NCBI RefSeq assembly: GCF_008271655.1
Contig: NZ_VKKX01000011.1
Location: 186,001 to 250,000 of the forward strand
Length of the DNA stretch: 64,000 bases
DNA from: Gemmobacter caeruleus
GTDB lineage: Bacteria > Pseudomonadota > Alphaproteobacteria > Rhodobacterales > Rhodobacteraceae
Direction: 5' to 3'
The translations under genes were made by a program, and so were the position numbers. The notes beneath the pieces are model-generated. The model was not told the origin of the DNA. It saw nothing but the letters and a program-made list of their open reading frames with translations, and made no database searches. Position 1 is the first letter of the stretch; every line of letters starts with the position of its first letter. Of this stretch, positions 9,293 to 16,374 are shown in pieces.

Positions 9293-9328
9293 ATACCCCC
9301 CCGGAGCGCGGCCTTCGGGGGGGTATTT
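9293..9328 (+). terminator. intrinsic terminator after ybbP
   Basis: ATACCCCCCC (9293-9302) pairs with GGGGGGGTAT (9317-9326) in a 10-bp stem, followed by a short T run. Confidence 0.75.
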
Positions 9329-9394
9329 CATGTGCCACGCGGCCTTCGCCCGGCAAGGGGCCACGAGAAACCCTCAGATTCTGGAACTTTTCAG

Positions 9395-9422
9395 TTGAAT
9401 GAATCTGAAAATGGAATATCAA
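9395..9422 (+). promoter_or_regulatory. candidate promoter of the inositol-type operon
   Basis: TTGAAT (9395-9400), a 16-bp spacer, then TATCAA (9417-9422). The -10 box lies inside the second operator palindrome, so a bound repressor would block it. This is inferred from sequence only. Confidence 0.4.
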
Positions 9423-9427
9423 TTCCA
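9412..9427. promoter_or_regulatory. IolR-like operator copy 2
   Basis: TGGAAT-ATCA-ATTCCA repeats the palindrome found at 9276-9291 exactly in both arms, with a different spacer. The two copies are 136 bp apart. This copy overlaps the candidate -10 box and lies about 170 bp before the binding-protein start. Confidence 0.65.
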
Positions 9428-9599
9428 TTACTCAGGTGGGGTCGAGATCGGAGAATCGTTGCGGCACAGGGAAGCGGAAACTGGCAATGCCAGCCGCGCT
9501 GCGCCGATCCGGGCCCCGCCACGATGCGCATTCCGCCCTTGGGAGGGGCGGTCCGGCAGGGAAACGGGTGCGCCGGACACCCGTAGTGGAGGAAAGACA

Positions 9600-10538
9600 A
9601 TGAAAAAGATCGTTCTCGCAGGCGTGGTCTCGCTGCTGGGCACCACCGCGATGGCAGAGAATATCGGCGTGTCGATGGCGCTGTTCGATGACAACTTTCT
9701 GACCGTTCTGCGCAATGGCATGATCGAACAGGGCAAGACGCTGGGGGTCGAACTTCAGGTCGAGGACGCACAGAACGACGTGGCCAAGCAGCTGGACCAG
9801 ATCAACAATTTCATCGCTTCGGGCGTTTCGGCGATCATCGTGAACCCGGTCGATACCTCGGCCACCCAGGCGATGAGCGACGCGGCCGCCGCGGCGGGCG
9901 TGCCGCTGGTCTATGTCAACCGCGAGCCGGTGAACGTGGACACGCTGCCCGACAACCAGGCCTTCGTCGCCTCGAACGAGATGGATTCTGGCACGCTGCA
10001 AACCAAGGAAGTCTGCCGGCTATTCAAGGAAGCGGGCAAGGCCGAAGCCAATATCTATGTCATCATGGGCGAGCTTTCGAACCAGGCCGCCGTCATGCGC
10101 ACCAAGGATATCCATGACGTGATCGGCGGCGCCGATTGCGGCGTGAAGGTCAATATCATTGATGAGCAGACCTCCAACTGGGCGCGCGACCAGGCGCAGA
10201 ACCTGATGACCAACTGGCTGTCCACCGGCGCGGCCTTTGACGGCGTGATCGCCAACAATGACGAAAGCGCCATCGGCGCGATCCAGGCGATGAAAGCCTC
10301 GGGCACCGACATGGCCTCGGTCGTGGTGGCCGGTATCGACGCGACGCAGGACGCGCTGGCCTCGATGCAGGCGGGCGATCTGGACGTGACGGTGTTCCAG
10401 GATGCCGCCGGCCAGGGCGCGGGCGCGCTGGATGCCGCTATCAAGCTGGCCAAGGGCGAGGCGGTGGACCAGAAGGTCTATATCCCGTTCCAGCTGGTGA
10501 CCCCGGCCAATATCGGCGATTTCCTGAAGAAGAACTGA
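9600..10538 (+). CDS. periplasmic sugar/inositol-binding protein of ABC transporter
   Basis: The 312-residue product has a signal peptide (MKKIVLAGVVSLLGTTAMA, cleavage before EN) and the type I periplasmic-binding fold (Peripla_BP_4, ribose/inositol group): VSMALFDDNFLTVLRNGM, SAIIVNPVDT, GVIANNDESAIGAIQAMK. GGAGG at 9588-9592, 7 bp upstream, fixes the start at 9600. It delivers its ligand to the permease and ATPase encoded next. The ligand is inferred to be myo-inositol from the terminal iolG gene and the GGAA-N6-TTCC operators; other cyclitols or sugars remain possible. A GC-rich hairpin after the stop probably keeps this gene expressed above the membrane components. Confidence 0.85.
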   Translation: MKKIVLAGVVSLLGTTAMAENIGVSMALFDDNFLTVLRNGMIEQGKTLGVELQVEDAQNDVAKQLDQINNFIASGVSAIIVNPVDTSATQAMSDAAAAAGVPLVYVNREPVNVDTLPDNQAFVASNEMDSGTLQTKEVCRLFKEAGKAEANIYVIMGELSNQAAVMRTKDIHDVIGGADCGVKVNIIDEQTSNWARDQAQNLMTNWLSTGAAFDGVIANNDESAIGAIQAMKASGTDMASVVVAGIDATQDALASMQAGDLDVTVFQDAAGQGAGALDAAIKLAKGEAVDQKVYIPFQLVTPANIGDFLKKN

Positions 10539-10556
10539 TCGGCCGCCAGGCGATCC

Positions 10557-10580
10557 GGGGCGGCGCCAGGCCGCCGCCCC
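10557..10580 (+). promoter_or_regulatory. GC-rich stem-loop between binding protein and permease genes
   Basis: GGGGCGGCG (10557-10565) and CGCCGCCCC (10572-10580) form a perfect 9-bp stem with a 6-nt loop and no T tract. In binding-protein operons such a hairpin usually protects the upstream message and lowers downstream expression rather than ending transcription. Confidence 0.6.
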
Positions 10581-10649
10581 ATCACTCTTGCGCGGCGCGG
10601 GGCGCGGGCGCAGTATTTTTCGCATGACATATCGCGGGAGGGGTTCGGC

Positions 10650-11723
10650 ATGGCCACCACGACGCATGGCCTGGGCGGGCTGAAATACGACCCGAGCAGA
10701 CGGGCGCGCGCGCCGGAATGGAACGTCTTTTTTGCCCTGGTCGGCATCATCCTGATCTTTGAACTGGTCGGCCGGGTGTTCATGGGCGACAGCTTCCTGT
10801 TCAACACGCGGGCCAATGTGGACACGCTGTTCAACGAGCAGCGGCTTCAGATCATCATCCTTCAGGTCTCCATCACCGGGATCATCGCACTGGGCGTGAC
10901 GCAGGTCATCATCTCGGGCGGGATCGACCTTTCCTCGGGCTCCATCGTCGGGGCGACGGCGATGGTCGCCATGAGCTTTGCGCAGGTCGCGATGGTGAAC
11001 GGCAACCCCAACCCCAAGGCGATCTTTGCCGCGCAGGGCTGGATGGATCTGCCGGTGATCGTGCCGGTGCTGGTGGGCCTGGCCTGCGGCGCGGCGGCGG
11101 GGATGATCAATGGCGCGCTGGTCGCCTATACCCGCATCCCGCCCTTTATCGCGACGCTGGGCATGATGGTCACCGCGCGCGGCATCGCGAAATGGTGGTC
11201 GAAGGGCAACCCGATTTCCTTCCCGACCGACGCCTATGCCGCCATCGGCAAGGGCATGATGCCGGTCATCATCTTTGTCAGCCTTGCGGTGCTGTTCCAC
11301 CTGATCCTGACCTATACGCGCTATGGCAAGCATTGCTACGGCATCGGGTCGAACGAACAGGCCATGCGCATGTCGGGGATCAATGTCGAAAAGATGAAGG
11401 TGCTGATCTATGTCATCGCGGGGCTTCTGTCGGCGCTGGCGGCCATCGTGCTGTCGTCCAAGAACCTGACCGCGCAGGCCGGCATGGGGGTGATGTATGA
11501 ACTCGACGCCATCGCCATGGCGGTGATCGGCGGGGTGTCGCTGCAAGGCGGGCGCGGCTCGATCATCGGCACGGTGCTGGGCGCGCTGATCTTTGGCGTC
11601 ATCATCTCGGGTTTCACCTTCCTCAAGCTGGATGCCTATTATCAGGAGATGGTGAAGGGCGTGATCATCGTCGCGGCCGTGGTGCTGGATCAATGGCGGC
11701 AAAAAGGCCGGGCGCGGGGGTAA
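10650..11723 (+). CDS. sugar ABC transporter permease (inositol-type)
   Basis: A 357-residue membrane protein of the BPD_transp_2 family (RbsC/IatP type). After a cytoplasmic N-terminus, hydrophobic helices begin around residue 28 (FFALVGIILIFELVGRVFM) and recur to the C-terminus; the coupling region is QAMRMSGINVEKMK, and GTVLGALIFGVIISG lies near the end. It would form the transmembrane channel as a homodimer. The ribosome binding site GGGAGGGG lies about 8 bp before the ATG. It sits between the binding protein and the ATPase, whose start follows its stop by 2 bp. Confidence 0.88.
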   Translation: MATTTHGLGGLKYDPSRRARAPEWNVFFALVGIILIFELVGRVFMGDSFLFNTRANVDTLFNEQRLQIIILQVSITGIIALGVTQVIISGGIDLSSGSIVGATAMVAMSFAQVAMVNGNPNPKAIFAAQGWMDLPVIVPVLVGLACGAAAGMINGALVAYTRIPPFIATLGMMVTARGIAKWWSKGNPISFPTDAYAAIGKGMMPVIIFVSLAVLFHLILTYTRYGKHCYGIGSNEQAMRMSGINVEKMKVLIYVIAGLLSALAAIVLSSKNLTAQAGMGVMYELDAIAMAVIGGVSLQGGRGSIIGTVLGALIFGVIISGFTFLKLDAYYQEMVKGVIIVAAVVLDQWRQKGRARG

Positions 11724-11725
11724 TC

Positions 11726-12490
11726 ATGAGCGATATCATTCTGGAAACGCGCGGGCTGAGCAAACGCTATGGCGGGGTGCATGCGCTGGAGGATGCCAAT
11801 TTCACCCTGCGCGCGGGCGAACATGTGGCGGTGGTGGGCGATAACGGCGCCGGCAAATCGACCTTCGTGCGGCAGGTGACGGCGGTCGAACAGCGCAGCG
11901 CCGGGCAGGTGTTCTTTGACGGCAAGGAAGTGAACTTCACCGGCCCGCTGGAGGCGCGCGAGGCCGGGATCGAGACGGTGTTCCAGACGCTTGCGCTGGC
12001 GGACGATCTCGATGTGCCGTCGAACCTGTTTCTGGGGCGCGAGCTCTACAAGTTCCGCATGGGGCCGTTCTCGATCCTGGACCGCAAGGCGATGCGTGAT
12101 CGCACGCTGGAGGCGCTCAAGACCACGGCGGTCAAGATCCCCAATGTTGACAATCCGATCCGCAACATGTCGGGCGGGCAGCGGCAATGCGTCTCCATCG
12201 CGCGGACGGCGGCCTTTGCGTCAAAGCTGGTGATCATGGATGAACCGACCGCGGCGCTTGGCGTGCAGGAAACCGCGCAGGTCGAAAACATCATCCGCGG
12301 GCTCAAGGAACGCGGTATCCCGATGATCCTGATCTCGCACAATCTGCGGCAGGTCTTCGATCTGGTGGACCGTATCGTGGTGTTCCGGCGCGGCCGCATC
12401 GTTGCCAGCCTGAACAAGCACGAAACCGACGGCAACGATATCGTCAGCTATATCACCGGCGTCAAAGGAGCGGAAACGGCCGATGCGTGA
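11726..12490 (+). CDS. sugar ABC transporter ATPase, single domain
   Basis: The 254-residue protein carries one nucleotide-binding domain: Walker A GDNGAGKST, Q-loop in ETVFQTLAL, signature MSGGQRQ followed by CVSIARTAAF, Walker B LVIMDEPTAALG and switch histidine in LISHNL. Ribose/inositol importers usually have a tandem-domain RbsA-like ATPase of about 500 residues; this is the half-size FrcA type and would act as a homodimer. The gene overlaps the next one by 8 bp (12483-12490), indicating tight translational coupling. Confidence 0.9.
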   Translation: MSDIILETRGLSKRYGGVHALEDANFTLRAGEHVAVVGDNGAGKSTFVRQVTAVEQRSAGQVFFDGKEVNFTGPLEAREAGIETVFQTLALADDLDVPSNLFLGRELYKFRMGPFSILDRKAMRDRTLEALKTTAVKIPNVDNPIRNMSGGQRQCVSIARTAAFASKLVIMDEPTAALGVQETAQVENIIRGLKERGIPMILISHNLRQVFDLVDRIVVFRRGRIVASLNKHETDGNDIVSYITGVKGAETADA

Positions 12491-13265
12491 TCATTCCCGG
12501 ACCACCGCGCTGATCATCGGCGGAACGCAGGGCCTGGGCCTTGCCATCGCCGAACGGCTTTTGGCCGACGGATGTCGGCGGATCGTCGTCTCGGGCCGGG
12601 ATGTGGCCCGGGGCGAGGCCGCTGCGACGGCGCTGCGGGCCAGCGGTGCCGACGTGGCCTTTATCGCGGCCGACATGGCCTCGGTGCCTGATGTGACGGG
12701 GCTGGTCGATCAGGCCGCCGCCCGCTTTGGCCGCCTGACGGCGCTGGTCAATTCGGCGGCGGCCACGGATCGCGGCTCGATCCTCGATACCACGCCGGAG
12801 CGGTTCGACCATATCTTTGCGGTGAACACGCGCGGGGCCTTCTTTGCCTTGCAGCGCTTTGCGCAACTGGCGATCCAGAACGGCCATCCGGCGCAGGCAG
12901 TGAACATCCTGTCGATGGTGATCCATTGCGGACAGACCTTTCTGGCGCCCTATTCGGCGTCCAAGGCGGCGCTGGCCAATATCACCAAGAATGCGGCGCT
13001 GACGCTGCGCCATGACCGCATCCGGGTGAACGGCATCAATTGCGGCTGGATGGATACGCCGGGCGAAGACATGATCCAGCGCAAGTATCACGGCGGCGGC
13101 GACGACTGGCTGGCGCGGGCCGAGGCGAAACAGCCGATGGGCATGCTGCTCAAGCCGCCGCATGTGGCAGAGCTTGCCAGCTTCATGCTGTCGGAGGCGT
13201 CGGGGGTGATGACTGGCGCTTTGGTGGATTTCGATCAGCAGATCGCCGGGGCCTACCCGGAGTGA
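12483..13265 (+). CDS. short-chain dehydrogenase/reductase in the inositol-type operon
   Basis: A 260-residue classical SDR: TxxxGxG cofactor motif in GGTQGLGLAIA near residue 13, NSAAATDRGS in place of NAG, catalytic Ser-Tyr-Lys with YSASK near residue 158. The substrate is unknown; location inside the importer operon and just before an inositol dehydrogenase suggests oxidation of a cyclitol or related polyol or keto-inositol. The arginine after the TxxxGxG strand (SGRD, residues about 38-41) fits NADP but is not decisive. It shares 8 bp with the ATPase gene. Confidence 0.82.
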   Translation: MRDHSRTTALIIGGTQGLGLAIAERLLADGCRRIVVSGRDVARGEAAATALRASGADVAFIAADMASVPDVTGLVDQAAARFGRLTALVNSAAATDRGSILDTTPERFDHIFAVNTRGAFFALQRFAQLAIQNGHPAQAVNILSMVIHCGQTFLAPYSASKAALANITKNAALTLRHDRIRVNGINCGWMDTPGEDMIQRKYHGGGDDWLARAEAKQPMGMLLKPPHVAELASFMLSEASGVMTGALVDFDQQIAGAYPE

Positions 13266-13303
13266 CAACCAAACGGGGATGAAATGCCCCATATGAGGAC
13301 GAC

Positions 13304-14305
13304 ATGACTGTGAATTTCGGGCTTCTGGGCGCGGGACGCATCGGCAAGGTGCATGCCAAGGCCGTGACGGGCGACGCGCAGGCGCGGCTGGTCGCGGTGG
13401 CAGATGCCTTTCCGGCGGCCGCGCAGGCGATTGCCGATCAATATGGCTGCGAGGTGCGTTCGATCGAGGCGATCGAGGCCGCCAAGGATATCGACGCGGT
13501 GGTGATCTGCACCCCCACCGACACCCATGCCGACCTGATCGAGCGTTTCGTGAAGGCCGGCAAGGCGGTGTTCTGCGAAAAGCCCATCGACCTGTCGCTG
13601 GCGCGGGTGAAGCAATGCCTGGAGGTCGTGCGCGCCGAGAAAGGCACGCTGATGGTGGGCTTCAACCGCCGCTTCGACCCGCATTTCCGCGCGGTGCGCG
13701 ACCAGATCGACGCCGGCGCCATCGGTGCGGTGGAAATGGTGGTGATCACCAGCCGCGACCCCGGCGCCCCGCCGGTGGACTATATCAAACGCTCGGGCGG
13801 CATCTTCCGCGACATGACGATCCATGATTTCGACATGGCCCGTTTCCTGCTGGGCGAAGAGGTGACCGAGGTCGCCGCCACCGCCGCCGTGCTGGTCGAT
13901 CCGGCCATCGGTGCGGCGGGCGATTTCGACAGCGTGCAGGTCATGCTGAAAACCGCCAGCGGCAAGCAGGCGATGATCTCCAACTCGCGCCGCGCGACTT
14001 ATGGCTACGATCAACGCATCGAGGTGCATGGGTCGGAGGGGCTGGTTTTCGCCGAAAACCAGCGCCCGGTGTCGATTGGGGTCGCCAATGGCAAGGGCTA
14101 TACCCGCCCGCCGCTGCATGATTTCTTCATGACCCGCTATACCGAGGCCTATGCGGCTGAAATCGCCAGCTTCATCGCAGCGCTTGCCGGTAAGGGCAGC
14201 GCGTCGCCGTCGGGCGAGGACGGGCTGATCGCGCTGGCGCTGGCCGATGCGGCGGTCAAGGCGGTGGCGGAAAAGCGCACCGTTCTGGTGAGCGAGGTTC
14301 TCTGA
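13304..14305 (+). CDS. iolG: myo-inositol 2-dehydrogenase (Gfo/Idh/MocA family)
   Basis: The 333-residue product has the NAD-binding GAGRIGKVHA motif at its N-terminus, CEKP with the catalytic lysine (about residue 95), and the inositol-dehydrogenase signature SGGIFRDMTIHDFDMARF (about 164-181) containing the Asp/His catalytic pair. IolG oxidises myo-inositol to 2-keto-myo-inositol, the first step of inositol catabolism. It ends the importer operon and is followed by a terminator. The remaining iol genes (iolBCDE) are not in this window, so the pathway must be completed elsewhere on the genome. Confidence 0.9.
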   Translation: MTVNFGLLGAGRIGKVHAKAVTGDAQARLVAVADAFPAAAQAIADQYGCEVRSIEAIEAAKDIDAVVICTPTDTHADLIERFVKAGKAVFCEKPIDLSLARVKQCLEVVRAEKGTLMVGFNRRFDPHFRAVRDQIDAGAIGAVEMVVITSRDPGAPPVDYIKRSGGIFRDMTIHDFDMARFLLGEEVTEVAATAAVLVDPAIGAAGDFDSVQVMLKTASGKQAMISNSRRATYGYDQRIEVHGSEGLVFAENQRPVSIGVANGKGYTRPPLHDFFMTRYTEAYAAEIASFIAALAGKGSASPSGEDGLIALALADAAVKAVAEKRTVLVSEVL

Positions 14306-14334
14306 CCTCTCCCTTCCCTCCTCCGGGGCAGGGC

Positions 14335-14363
14335 GACCGCGCGGGGTTCCTCGCGCGGTCTTT
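14335..14363 (+). terminator. intrinsic terminator after iolG
   Basis: GACCGCGCG (14335-14343) and CGCGCGGTC (14352-14360) form a perfect 9-bp stem with an 8-nt loop, followed by TTT that abuts the stop codon of the convergent gene. Confidence 0.75.
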
Positions 14364-14977
14364 CAGTTGGTCAGCAGGTGATAGGGTGCGGCGCTGTCGC
14401 CGCCATTCTGCACCGTGACCGCCAGAAAGCCACTTTCGGGCAGGGTCACGCGGCACAGCGCCTGACCCTTGCAGAGCAGCCCGCTCTCGGTGGCGATTTC
14501 CAGCAGCAGCGCGGGGCTGTCGGCCAGAAGGCCGATCTCGGTCGCGGCGCCGCCATCGACGGGCAGGCGGTAACGGTGGCTTTGCCCCGGGGCCAACGCG
14601 CCGGCCACGCTGCGCAGCGTGGCCTTGGGCAGCAGATCGGCGGTCATCGTGGCGCTGCCCAGAAGGATGGACAGCGTCTCGTCCGTTTCGACCGCCTGAG
14701 CGGCGGCGGCCAGCATCTGCGCCGCATCGGGCAGGGGGGCGGCAGCGCCGGCCTTGCCCTTGCCCGCCACCTCGGGGGCAAGGTCGAGCGGCCGCAGCGT
14801 CAGGGCGGCGGCCATGCGGGCGCCGGCGATCTGGTCCAGCCCGTCACGCGCGGACTGGCCGGCGGCGAACAGGCGGTGCGCCAGCAGATACTGTTCCACC
14901 GCGCCGGGGGCGGGGGCCTCTGCCCGGGCGGCGGGGGCGCAAAGCAGGGCGGCAAGGATCAGGGGCAAGGGGCGCAT
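14363..14977 (-). CDS. secreted protein of unknown function, PPC-like C-terminus
   Basis: I do not recognise this 204-residue protein as a named family. It starts with a signal peptide (MRPLPLILAALLCAPAARA, then EA), so it is periplasmic or released. Residues about 20-125 are alanine-rich and helical. Residues about 130-204 look like a beta-sandwich of the pre-peptidase C-terminal (PPC) type, from GQSHRYRLPVDGG to the end, with two cysteines in CKGQALC that could form a disulfide. The start at 14977 is chosen because it begins the signal peptide; upstream codons encode an arginine/proline-rich stretch. It converges on iolG and diverges from the argE-like gene. Confidence 0.6.
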   Translation of the reverse strand: MRPLPLILAALLCAPAARAEAPAPGAVEQYLLAHRLFAAGQSARDGLDQIAGARMAAALTLRPLDLAPEVAGKGKAGAAAPLPDAAQMLAAAAQAVETDETLSILLGSATMTADLLPKATLRSVAGALAPGQSHRYRLPVDGGAATEIGLLADSPALLLEIATESGLLCKGQALCRVTLPESGFLAVTVQNGGDSAAPYHLLTN

Positions 14978-15126
14978 GGCAGTGTCCGGTCGGTTGCGGC
15001 GGCCAGAGTGGCAGGCGCGGCGGGGAAAGGAAAGCCCGAAGCCCGGCTTCGCCGAAGGGGGCTTTCGGGCGCGGGGGGGGGCGCGTATATGTGCAGACAA
15101 ATCCCCGGCAAGACAGGAGCCGCCCG

Positions 15127-16275
15127 ATGCGCGAGATCTTCGACCGGCTGATGCAGTTCGATACGGTCAGCGCAAAGCCCAACATGGACCTCATGCTCTG
15201 GGTCAAGGCGCGGCTCGAGGCGGCGGGCATCGCGGTGACATTGATCCCCGATGCCACCGGGCAAAAGGCCAACCTCTTTGCCACGACCGGCCCCGAGGGT
15301 GTGGGCGGGGTCATGCTGTCGGGCCATACCGATGTCGTGCCGGTCGAGGGGCAGGCCTGGACGAAGCCGCCGTTTGCGCTGACCGAGGCGGAGGGCCGGC
15401 TTTACGGGCGCGGCGCGGCCGACATGAAGGGCTTTTGCGCGCTGGCCATCGACGCCATGCTGAAGGCCGCCACGCGTCCGCTGAAGGTGCCGCTGCATCT
15501 GGCGCTGTCCTATGACGAGGAGATCGGCTGCATGGGCGTGCGCAGTCTGGTGGCGGCGCTGGCGCAGGCGCCGGTCAGGCCGCGCTTTTGCATCGTGGGT
15601 GAGCCGACCGGCATGCAGGTGGCCACGGGGCACAAGGGCAAGGTGGCGCTGCGGGCAACCTGTATCGGCCGCGAGGGGCATTCGGCGCTGGCGCCGCTCG
15701 CGCTCAATGCCCTGCATCTGGCGGCGGATTTCATGGGCGCCTTGCGCGCCATGCAGGCCGAGATCGCCGCCACCGGCGCGCGGGACGGCGATTATGACGT
15801 GCCCTATACCACGATCCATGTCGGCAAGATGCAGGGCGGGGTGCAGGTCAATATCGTGCCCAACCAGGCCACGCTGGATTTCGAGATCCGCAGCCTGGCC
15901 GAGGATGACCCCGCCGCGCTGATCGACGAGATGCGCGCCCGGGCCGAGGCGATCGTGGCCCCCCTGCGCGCCGAATTTCCCGAGGCCGCGATCCGCGTGG
16001 AACGGCTGTGGGATTACCCCGGGCTTGGCACGCCGTCCGAGGCGGCGGTGGTGAATTTCGTCAAGGGGCTGACCGGTGCGAATGGCACGATCAAGGTGGC
16101 CTTCGGCACCGAAGGCGGGCTGTTCTCGCGCGATGTCGGCGTGCCGACGGTAATCTGTGGCCCAGGTTCCATGGCGCAGGGGCACAAGCCGGACGAATTT
16201 GTGACGCTGGAACAGATGGCCCGGGGCGAGGCCATGCTGGCCGCGCTGCTCGACCGGCTGGAGGCCGGGTTCTGA
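15127..16275 (+). CDS. argE: acetylornithine deacetylase (ArgE-type M20 peptidase)
   Basis: The 382-residue protein is an M20/ArgE di-zinc amidohydrolase. Metal ligands and catalytic residues are visible as SGHTDVVPV (H67, catalytic D69), GRGAADMKG (D99) and DEEIG (E131/E132), followed by GEPTGM and the dimerisation domain with EGHSA. The last metal histidine is in the C-terminal MAQGHKPDE. The predicted reaction is hydrolysis of N-acetyl-L-ornithine to ornithine and acetate. CAGGAG at 15114-15119 sets the start. The following gene encodes a hydantoinase subunit, so an alternative role on N-acyl or N-carbamoyl amino acids should be kept in mind. Confidence 0.85.
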   Translation: MREIFDRLMQFDTVSAKPNMDLMLWVKARLEAAGIAVTLIPDATGQKANLFATTGPEGVGGVMLSGHTDVVPVEGQAWTKPPFALTEAEGRLYGRGAADMKGFCALAIDAMLKAATRPLKVPLHLALSYDEEIGCMGVRSLVAALAQAPVRPRFCIVGEPTGMQVATGHKGKVALRATCIGREGHSALAPLALNALHLAADFMGALRAMQAEIAATGARDGDYDVPYTTIHVGKMQGGVQVNIVPNQATLDFEIRSLAEDDPAALIDEMRARAEAIVAPLRAEFPEAAIRVERLWDYPGLGTPSEAAVVNFVKGLTGANGTIKVAFGTEGGLFSRDVGVPTVICGPGSMAQGHKPDEFVTLEQMARGEAMLAALLDRLEAGF

Positions 16276-16374
16276 CGCGCTGATTTTGCCGCCTTTTCCC
16301 GTTTCCGTGTCGCGGGCGGGGGTGACGCCGCGCCGCGCCGCGCCTATTCAGGGGGCGCGCGAACGGAGGCAGGC

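Larger units (their letters stand above)
9263..9599 (+). other. 337-bp regulatory intergenic region before the inositol-type operon
   Basis: This is the longest stretch without a gene. It holds the ybbP terminator, two copies of TGGAAT-N4-ATTCCA, a candidate promoter overlapping the second copy, and a 7-bp inverted repeat CAGATTC/GAATCTG (9375-9381 and 9401-9407). The ribosome binding site GGAGG at 9588-9592 closes it. An open frame continues upstream of 9600 but lacks a ribosome binding site and runs through the operator. Confidence 0.7.

Noticed and set aside
6485-9364. Very long open frame on the reverse strand opposite ybbAP
   Set aside because: It is rich in Arg, Gln, His and Ala without family motifs and lies wholly antisense to two well-supported genes; GC-rich codon bias produces such frames.
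13275-13290. GGGGATGAAATGCCCC before iolG as a third IolR site
   Set aside because: The arms are GGGG/CCCC, not GGAA/TTCC, and it lies inside the operon.
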